This document shows, piece after piece, positions 54,002 through 61,188 of a stretch of DNA of 64,000 bases. The DNA lies in NCBI GenBank assembly GCA_002500135.1, contig DLSM01000006.1:186184-250183 (forward strand). The letters run 5' to 3'. Under the pieces are notes generated by a model. It searched no databases, was not told the origin of the DNA, and saw only the letters and a program-made list of their open reading frames with translations. A program made the translations under genes and the position numbers. Source of the DNA: Christensenella sp. UBA7862. GTDB lineage: Bacteria; Bacillota; Clostridia; Christensenellales; UBA1242. Numbering within the stretch: the stretch's first letter is position 1; each line of letters starts with the position of its first letter.

Positions 54002-57000
54002 ATGATGTTTGAAAATATAGATAACAGGATAAGGTTCCTTGGAGATGATCTAAAGAAGGAGTTAAAAGAGAACTCAAAAATTAGGATTGCAGCATCCTGT
54101 TTTTCTATGTATGCCTTTAAGGAACTGAAAGAAGAATTTAAAAAGATTGACGAGTTAAAATTTCTATTCACTTCGCCCACATTTACAAAAGAAAAAATTG
54201 TGGAAGATATGAAAAGTGAAAAAAGAGAATTCTATATACCTAAATTAAATAGAGAAAATTGCCTGTATGGAACAGATTTTGAAATAAGGCTTCGCAATGA
54301 AATGACTCTTAAAGCGGTGGCAAGGGAATGTGCTGAATGGGTAAAAGAGAAGGTTAGATTTAAAAGTAACATAACTGAGTCCTACATTCCAAATTTTATA
54401 GGAATAGAAAAATCTCAACAACCAAGTATAGTTTACAATCCAATAGATGGCTTTACAGCAAGCGACTTGGGGTATCAACAAGGGAGGGCTATATTTTCAG
54501 CCACAATGAAGACTGACTTTGCCGAGCAGAGTAAATTTTTATTATCCATGTTTGACGAAGTTTGGAACGACAAGTCAAGGGTTGAAGATATAACAGATTC
54601 AGTTATTGAAATGATTAGTTCTGCGTATCAAGAAAACAGCCCAGAATTTATTTATTACATAGTTCTATACAATGTTTTTGCCGATTTTCTTGATGAAATC
54701 AGTGACGATCATATGCCAAATGAAGCAACTGGGTTCAAGAATACAAAAATTTGGAACACCTTGTATGACTTTCAGAAAAATGGCGCAATAAGCATAATTC
54801 AAAAACTTGAAAAACATAACGGTTGCGTATTGGCAGATAGTGTTGGACTGGGTAAAACTTTTACTGCACTTGCAGTTATGGCGTATTATTCTTTGAGAAA
54901 TAAAAGCATTTTGGTGTTATGTCCAAAAAGGCTTGGTCAAAATTGGATGCAATATTGTGGGAATGAAGTAACAAACATTTTTTATCAAGACAGAATTAGA
55001 TACGATGTCCTCTATCACACAGACCTAGGAAGATCTGGAATGTCTCATGACGGCAGAGACATTAAATATATTAACTGGGGAAATTATGATCTTGTAGTTT
55101 TAGATGAATCTCATAACTTTAGGAACAACTATGCGGCGGAAGGTAAAGAATCTCGATACAACTTTCTTGTAAATAAAGTTTTAAGACCGGGGGTGAAAAC
55201 CAAGATTTTAATGCTTTCTGCAACACCAGTAAACAACAGATATGCTGACTTAAAAAACCAACTAGCACTTGCTTATGCACAAGATTATGATGCTTTTGAG
55301 GCGAGTTTGGACACAAAAAGTAGCATTGCTTCAATATTCAGAAATGCTCAATCTGTCTTTAATGAATGGTCAAGGAAGCCGATATACAAAAGAAAAACAA
55401 TAGACTTGGTGAACAATTTAAGCATGGATTTTAAAACGCTTCTTGACAGTGTGACAATAGCAAGAAGCAGAAAGAAGATTCTAAAGTATTATAAAGACAA
55501 CAGTATAGGTAACTTCCCAGAAAGACTGCCGCCTCAGTCATATTTCCCAGAACTAACCGAATTGCAAGGGGTATCATCTTACGAAGAAATCTATGAAAAA
55601 ATCGCTTTGATGAATATGGCTGTTTATGGCGTTTTTGACTATGTCCTTGAAAGTAAAAAAGAAAAATATGAAATGAAAACTACTCTCGAAGAAAATTTTG
55701 GTGGAATATCCAGAGGTGGACGAACGGCAGGAATAAAGAGATTGATGACTATAAATCTGTTGAAAAGATTGGAATCGAGTGTAGAGGCTTTCAGTCTGAC
55801 AATGGACAAAATTCTTAAACAGAATTTAGCAGAACTAGATAGATTGCAACAATACGAAGATGGATTGCTTGACCCCGATGCTACAATAGATAAAAAAGTT
55901 TTTAGTTATGAAGCAATAGATATGGATGATGAAACATTTTCCTTTTTCAGAACGGATAAAGGAAGAACAATTTCTATTAAATATGCAGATGTAGATAGAA
56001 GATCGTGGAAAAGGGCAATGCAAGAGGATATAAATGAATTGACATTGCTTTTGAACGAGATGAACAAAATAACACCCGAGCATGACAACAAATTGCAAAC
56101 ATTAAAGGATGTTATAAAAGATAAAATTCAAAATCCAATAAACCCAGGCAATCATAAAGTTTTAATTTTTTCAGCTTTCGCCGATACCGCAAATTATCTT
56201 TATGACAATTTAAAGAATTGCCTAAAAGAGAATTATGGAATAGAGTCCGCTTTAATAGTAGGACAAAAGAATAGAACTACCATTAGCGATTGCTCAAACA
56301 GAACAGATGCCTTGCTAACTATGTTCAGCCCAATAAGCAAAAATAGAGATGAGACTTTTAATAGGATTGAATGTCATGGCAAGTCCACTGAGATAGATAT
56401 CCTCATAGCCACAGATTGCATTTCAGAAGGTCAAAACTTGCAAGATTGTGATATGTGCTTAAATTACGACATCCATTGGAACCCTGTTAGGATAGTCCAA
56501 CGTTATGGACGTGTGGACAGATTGGGGAGCAAAAATGAAAAAATAAGGCTTATAAATTTCTGGCCACCAATATCACTTAACGAATACCTTAATCTTACAG
56601 AAAGAGTAAGTAGCAGAATGACAATAGTCAACCAAACTGCAACTGCTGATGACAATATTCTTGACCCAGATGAACAGCTTGATGATTATAGAGAAATTCA
56701 AATTAAAAAACTTCAAGAAGGTGAAAATATAGACCTAGATGACCAAGAAACTGGTGTTTCAATTTCAGATTTGGGGCTAAACGACTTCCGAATGGATATG
56801 TCGGAATTGCTTAAAACATATGGCAAATCAAAACAACTTCCAAAAGGTCTTCATTGTGTTGTCCCAGCAGATGAAAAGAATGGAATTGCTCCAGGGGTTA
56901 TTTATGTTTTGAAAAACCAAAATCAAAATCTCAGTTTAGTAAAGAGAAATAGATTGTATCCATATTTCTTGGTGTATGTGGACAAGTCTGGAAAGGTTAT

Positions 57001-57310
57001 TGAGGACTACACTCAAGTCCATCAAATTTTGGAAATATTAAAACGGGCATGCTCTGGACGGAAAGAACCAATCGCTGAAGTTTACAAAAAGTTTAACCTA
57101 GAAACAGATGACGGGAAGGACATGCATATATATTCTGGCTTACTTAAAGACGCAATTCAGTCAATGATCAGTGAGAAAAACACAAGCGATTTGCAATATT
57201 TGTTTAAATTCGGAAGTGAAGTTTTAAATGAAGTTGGAATTAAGGGGTTGGACGATTTTGAACTCATAACCTTTGTCGTAATCGAACAAAAGGAGGGGGA
57301 GAATGTTTAA
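54002..57310 (+). CDS. SNF2-family helicase associated with the type III R-M operon
   Basis: 1,102 aa from the ATG at 54002 behind AGAGGAAAG (ATG at 54005 is equally possible). Residues about 20-130 (IRIAASCFSMYAFKELKEE...) look like a phospholipase-D-like fold without an obvious HKD motif. The SNF2 ATPase follows: LADSVGLGKT (Walker A, K285), LVVLDESHNFRN (DESH 368-371), MLSATPVNNR, then the C-terminal lobe with ILIATDCISEGQNLQDC and QRYGRVDRLGS (833-843). Such stand-alone SNF2 helicases occur in several phage-defence systems, where they move on or remodel DNA. It overlaps the next gene by 8 bases. Its place at the head of a type III restriction operon suggests it works with Mod/Res; mechanism unknown. 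Confidence 0.9.
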   Translation: MMFENIDNRIRFLGDDLKKELKENSKIRIAASCFSMYAFKELKEEFKKIDELKFLFTSPTFTKEKIVEDMKSEKREFYIPKLNRENCLYGTDFEIRLRNEMTLKAVARECAEWVKEKVRFKSNITESYIPNFIGIEKSQQPSIVYNPIDGFTASDLGYQQGRAIFSATMKTDFAEQSKFLLSMFDEVWNDKSRVEDITDSVIEMISSAYQENSPEFIYYIVLYNVFADFLDEISDDHMPNEATGFKNTKIWNTLYDFQKNGAISIIQKLEKHNGCVLADSVGLGKTFTALAVMAYYSLRNKSILVLCPKRLGQNWMQYCGNEVTNIFYQDRIRYDVLYHTDLGRSGMSHDGRDIKYINWGNYDLVVLDESHNFRNNYAAEGKESRYNFLVNKVLRPGVKTKILMLSATPVNNRYADLKNQLALAYAQDYDAFEASLDTKSSIASIFRNAQSVFNEWSRKPIYKRKTIDLVNNLSMDFKTLLDSVTIARSRKKILKYYKDNSIGNFPERLPPQSYFPELTELQGVSSYEEIYEKIALMNMAVYGVFDYVLESKKEKYEMKTTLEENFGGISRGGRTAGIKRLMTINLLKRLESSVEAFSLTMDKILKQNLAELDRLQQYEDGLLDPDATIDKKVFSYEAIDMDDETFSFFRTDKGRTISIKYADVDRRSWKRAMQEDINELTLLLNEMNKITPEHDNKLQTLKDVIKDKIQNPINPGNHKVLIFSAFADTANYLYDNLKNCLKENYGIESALIVGQKNRTTISDCSNRTDALLTMFSPISKNRDETFNRIECHGKSTEIDILIATDCISEGQNLQDCDMCLNYDIHWNPVRIVQRYGRVDRLGSKNEKIRLINFWPPISLNEYLNLTERVSSRMTIVNQTATADDNILDPDEQLDDYREIQIKKLQEGENIDLDDQETGVSISDLGLNDFRMDMSELLKTYGKSKQLPKGLHCVVPADEKNGIAPGVIYVLKNQNQNLSLVKRNRLYPYFLVYVDKSGKVIEDYTQVHQILEILKRACSGRKEPIAEVYKKFNLETDDGKDMHIYSGLLKDAIQSMISEKNTSDLQYLFKFGSEVLNEVGIKGLDDFELITFVVIEQKEGENV

Positions 57311-57935
57311 ATATAACGAAAGAACTGAAGTAAATTTAGACTTAAAACTAGCGGAACTATTCAAAGTAATCAAGGCGAATAAGCAAATTCAATCAGATGC
57401 AAGTATAGTTTCAAAGGTAATATTAACAAACATATTGTCACCAGATAGAACGAACCTAGAACCAAGCGAAAATGTGAAAGAAATATACATAATGGACATT
57501 GTTCTTAACAAAGCAGCAGCCCCAACAAAGTTTATAGATGCACTGAATAAATACATAAACTTTCAAATACTTTTTAGATTGCGATATGAAGTAGAGGTCA
57601 AATATATCACATCACTAAAAGCATTTACTGAAGATAAAACCAAGGTTTTGAAAACTTGCGAAAGTGATTGGCAAAAAGAAAATAAAGAGGAACTTCCAAG
57701 CACTAGTAAATTAGAAAATGTTTTCAAAGCAATGGTAAGTTACATCACGAAAATAAAGTTCAGACAAGATGAAACTTTTGATGAATACACAGACCGAACC
57801 AACCAAATAAAAAAACACAAAACAGAGATTGAGAAGCTAACAAAAACTCGTGATGCAGAAAAACAACCAAACACAAAAATGGCGATAAACAGCCAAATAA
57901 AAGAACTCAAAAGAGAATTGGAGGAAATGTTATGA
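57303..57935 (+). CDS. DUF4391-like protein
   Basis: 210 aa, with a GGAGG ribosome binding site inside the helicase gene. The central part (IYIMDIVLNKAAAPTKFIDALNK, then INFQILFRLRYEVEVKYITS) fits the DUF4391 pattern seen next to SNF2-type helicases in defence loci. Residues about 160-210 form a charged coiled coil (KKHKTEIEKLTKTRD, QIKELKRELEEML). No catalytic motif is visible. It overlaps the helicase gene by 8 bases and the HEPN-like gene by 4 (ATGA), so all three are translated in step; a partner subunit of the helicase is the likely role, by inference. The family assignment is from memory of its pattern. Confidence 0.65.
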   Translation: MFKYNERTEVNLDLKLAELFKVIKANKQIQSDASIVSKVILTNILSPDRTNLEPSENVKEIYIMDIVLNKAAAPTKFIDALNKYINFQILFRLRYEVEVKYITSLKAFTEDKTKVLKTCESDWQKENKEELPSTSKLENVFKAMVSYITKIKFRQDETFDEYTDRTNQIKKHKTEIEKLTKTRDAEKQPNTKMAINSQIKELKRELEEML

Positions 57936-58426
57936 AAAAAGAAATGAATTTAGAGGAAAACAATGATTTGATATGTGAATTATCTTATATTAGTGATGAT
58001 GAGAAAGATAATCTCAAATCATCAATCATAAAGTTTGTTTGTTATTTTAACTTATTTGAAAGTTATTTAAACGAAAGAGGCATAGATCATTGGTATGATT
58101 TTTTTGATAAATACACAGTTGATGAAAGTTTGATAAATAAATATTTTGAATTTTTCTATAAGAGATATGTAAAAGATGATGAAGTAAATGATCAATTTAA
58201 TAGTTTTTATGGCGTTGTTAAAGAAAATTATCTAAATCAATTAAAAAATGATTTAATTCAAAAACAAAATAAACCTAAATCGGTGTTATCAATTTCTTAT
58301 TATTTTAGGAACAATCTATTTCACGGACATAAAGCTATATGTCAGTTGAAAAAGTATGTTGCTTGTTTTGAAAAAATCACGGAATTTTTATTAAAAATAA
58401 TGGAAAATGCAAAGGAGAAAAAATAA
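57932..58426 (+). CDS. HEPN-like protein with RNNLFH motif
   Basis: 164 aa, all-helical by appearance, with AT-rich codon use. Near the C-terminus the motif YYFRNNLFHGHK (R126...H131) matches the R-x4-H signature of HEPN domains, many of which are RNases that act in toxin-antitoxin and abortive-infection systems. The two-helix context (FVCYFNLFESYLNERG near residue 35-50, then the R-x4-H helix) also fits. No family name can be given with certainty. It is embedded in the restriction operon, overlapping the DUF4391 gene by 4 bases and the mod gene by 1. It may be a toxic effector triggered when restriction fails; that is inference. Confidence 0.6.
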   Translation: MKKEMNLEENNDLICELSYISDDEKDNLKSSIIKFVCYFNLFESYLNERGIDHWYDFFDKYTVDESLINKYFEFFYKRYVKDDEVNDQFNSFYGVVKENYLNQLKNDLIQKQNKPKSVLSISYYFRNNLFHGHKAICQLKKYVACFEKITEFLLKIMENAKEKK

Positions 58427-60285
58427 TGGATAAATTACAAATGCGAAGTAAAAATTTGGTGGATGAAAATATTAGTAAAATTGCAGAGTTATTCCCTAAC
58501 TGTATTACTGAGGGAAAAGATGAAAATGGACAAGTTGTTAAACTTGTTGATTTTGACTTGCTTAAACAAGAATTGTCGAAAGAAATTGTTGAGGGTAATG
58601 ATGAAAGATATACACTTAATTGGGCAGGTAAAAAACAAGCAATTTTAACTGCAAATTCACCTATCAATGCAACACTACGCCCTTGCAGAGAAGAAAGTGT
58701 TGATTTTGATAGCACAAAAAACCTTTACATTGAGGGAGACAACCTTGACGTCCTTAAACTTCTGCGTGAAACTTACTTGAACAAAGTTAAAATGATTTAT
58801 ATTGACCCACCTTACAATACTGGTAATGATTTTGTGTATGAAGATGATTTTGCTAGTAGTACTGAAGATTATTTGCAAGCAAGTAAGAGTTATGATGATC
58901 AAGGCAATAGAATGTTCCAAAACAACGATTCAAATGGTAGATTTCATTCTGATTGGCTTTCAATGATGTATTCAAGACTGAAATTAGCAAAAGATTTATT
59001 AACTGATGATGGTGTAATTTTTATTTCTATTGATGACAATGAACAAGAGAATTTAAAGAAAATTTGTAATGAAATATTTGGTGAATTAAATTTTATTGGC
59101 ACACATATACGAAAAACAGTATCCCAAAGAGCAATGGCAAAAAATTATAATACACAACACGAATATTGCTTAATCTATACTAAAAATAATAATAATTTTG
59201 ATTTATGTGGCGACGAAAAAAACTTTAATGTTTACAGTAATCCAGATAATGATCCACGAGGAGATTGGAAAACATCTGATCCCACTATGAGTGGATCTAA
59301 AAATAATTTCGAGATTATCAATCCATATAACGGAAAAATAGATTTTCCACCAAAAGGAAGAGGTTGGGCTTTTACTAAAGAAAAATTTGATTGTTTAGTA
59401 GATGAAGGGATAGTTATTTTCAAGAAAGATTGCAAGGAATCGGAAAGAGGTTTTATTTACAAAGCTTATAAAAAAGATTTAAGAAGTCAGAATTTGCTTT
59501 TAAATTCTCTAGACGTTTGCGAAAATCAATATATGAATCAAGTTTCGACAAAAGAAATGATAGAATTATTTGATGAACGAATGTTTGACTATGCCAAACC
59601 AGTTTCATTTGTAAGGAAAATATTAAGTTATGATAAAAATAAAGAATCAATTATATTAGATTTTTTCTCGGGCTCAGCAACAACTGCTCAAGCGGTCATG
59701 CAATTGAATGTTGAAGATGGCGAAAATAGAAAATACATAATGGTTCAACTTCCTGAAATAACTGACGAAAACAGTGAAGCATATAAAGCTGGGTATAAGA
59801 CAATTTGTGAAATAGGCAAAGAAAGAATTCGTAGAGCAGGGAAAAATATAAAGGATGAAAATCCTGGCAAAAAAATTGATGTTGGTTTCCGTGTATTTAA
59901 ACTTGACAGTAGTTGTATGAAAGACATTTATTATTCTCCAAATAAAACGACACAAGATTTGCTCACTCAATTTGAAGATAACATCAAAGAAGATAGAACC
60001 CCAGAAGATTTGTTATTCCAAGTAATGCTTGATATGGGTGTTATGCTTTCAAGTGAAATAAAGACCTTAGAGATCAATGGCAAAAAAGTATTCAATGTAA
60101 ACGATGGCGACCTAGTTTGCTGTTTTGATAAAGACCTTAACGATGATGTCGTTACAGCAATAGCAAAAATGCAACCATTGTATGCCGTATTTAGAGATGC
60201 AAGTATGTCAACTGACAGTGTAGCAGTAAACTTTGACCAAATTTTTGAGACATATTCGCCAACTACAACAAGGAAAATAATATAG
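58426..60285 (+). CDS. mod: Type III restriction-modification methyltransferase (Mod)
   Basis: 619 aa, a DNA adenine N6 methyltransferase of the beta class: motif IV DPPYNTG (127-133) comes before the SAM-binding motif I DFFSGSATTAQAV (from D412). NLYIEGDNLDVLKLL near 104-118 is typical for Mod. The region in between (about 200-390) is the variable target-recognition part. In type III systems Mod gives the sequence specificity for both methylation and cleavage. It starts within the stop codon of the HEPN-like gene with a GGAG ribosome binding site. The 127 bases that follow its stop are AT-rich with no visible gene. Confidence 0.94.
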   Translation: MDKLQMRSKNLVDENISKIAELFPNCITEGKDENGQVVKLVDFDLLKQELSKEIVEGNDERYTLNWAGKKQAILTANSPINATLRPCREESVDFDSTKNLYIEGDNLDVLKLLRETYLNKVKMIYIDPPYNTGNDFVYEDDFASSTEDYLQASKSYDDQGNRMFQNNDSNGRFHSDWLSMMYSRLKLAKDLLTDDGVIFISIDDNEQENLKKICNEIFGELNFIGTHIRKTVSQRAMAKNYNTQHEYCLIYTKNNNNFDLCGDEKNFNVYSNPDNDPRGDWKTSDPTMSGSKNNFEIINPYNGKIDFPPKGRGWAFTKEKFDCLVDEGIVIFKKDCKESERGFIYKAYKKDLRSQNLLLNSLDVCENQYMNQVSTKEMIELFDERMFDYAKPVSFVRKILSYDKNKESIILDFFSGSATTAQAVMQLNVEDGENRKYIMVQLPEITDENSEAYKAGYKTICEIGKERIRRAGKNIKDENPGKKIDVGFRVFKLDSSCMKDIYYSPNKTTQDLLTQFEDNIKEDRTPEDLLFQVMLDMGVMLSSEIKTLEINGKKVFNVNDGDLVCCFDKDLNDDVVTAIAKMQPLYAVFRDASMSTDSVAVNFDQIFETYSPTTTRKII

Positions 60286-60412
60286 GATTAGTGTTACTAA
60301 AGATATAAATTTATTGAATAATTTAAACATTTATGACCAAATAAAAATTTCAAACCTATAGTAAAACTTGATTTTAAAATAAATTGTCAAAATCTTAAAA
60401 AAGGAGAAATAA

Positions 60413-61177
60413 ATGACAAACAAAGTTAAAGAAATAAAGTATTTTTGTGCTAAATGTTATCAAGATTACACACAAGATATTAGTATTTGTCCGTTTTGTA
60501 AGAATAGATTAATTAAAAAAGAAATTTATTGGGATTTAGAAGCACATGGATATTTTATAAAAATTTCAAGTTTGATTGCTTTAAAAAATATGAGAAAAGG
60601 TGCAATATGGTTCAGACCACCTGTTTATTTTAATAGATATGAACAAGATGATGTCATTGGAGACAGCCAAGAGTTTTTAGTTCAAGTTGATCCAGATGAT
60701 AAAAAGTTTGATCCTAATATAAACAAGAAATTAATATTTTGTATGTACTTTTTGACAACAGATAAAAATGGTAATTATTCTATTCCAGAGCAAGATAAAG
60801 ATAATTTGCAAAAATTTGGTAATTCAGTTTCTTTTATTAGTTTTGCAAAGTTCAAAAAATTAATTGAAAAGTATGTTATTAGAGAGGCTAATAAAATAGT
60901 TGGTAACCATGTTTCTTATTATACAGATAAGATGTGTGGGGCTATTAACCCATTCTTTAAAAGAATAAAATATAACTATCAAAACGAGTATAGATTTATT
61001 TTAGAAGATGAAAGGTTTCTTAGTCTATATAACGAAGATGGTTCATTAAAGGAAGACAAATTTGTTTATAAACATAGAAGAAATCTAAAAAAAGTTTTTA
61101 GCAAGCCAATCGATTTAGAAATTATTCTTAATAGCCAAAACGAAAAGGATTGGGATCATTTGATTAAGATGTATTAA
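60413..61177 (+). CDS. Zinc-ribbon protein of unknown function between mod and res
   Basis: 254 aa with an AAAGGAG ribosome binding site. The start is a zinc ribbon with C12, C15, C26 and C29 (CAKC...CPFC). The rest contains segments reminiscent of DUF2971-type proteins: GAIWFRPPVYFNRYE near 63-77, IGDSQEF near 82, and YQNEYRFIL near 195-203 (the family shows y-x-x-E-y-R). Proteins of that group occur in defence islands, their activity is unknown. It is AT-richer than its neighbours and sits 11 bases before res, splitting mod from res, which are usually adjacent. An accessory defence cargo gene is the most likely explanation. Confidence 0.55.
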   Translation: MTNKVKEIKYFCAKCYQDYTQDISICPFCKNRLIKKEIYWDLEAHGYFIKISSLIALKNMRKGAIWFRPPVYFNRYEQDDVIGDSQEFLVQVDPDDKKFDPNINKKLIFCMYFLTTDKNGNYSIPEQDKDNLQKFGNSVSFISFAKFKKLIEKYVIREANKIVGNHVSYYTDKMCGAINPFFKRIKYNYQNEYRFILEDERFLSLYNEDGSLKEDKFVYKHRRNLKKVFSKPIDLEIILNSQNEKDWDHLIKMY

Positions 61178-61188
61178 GGAGAACACAA

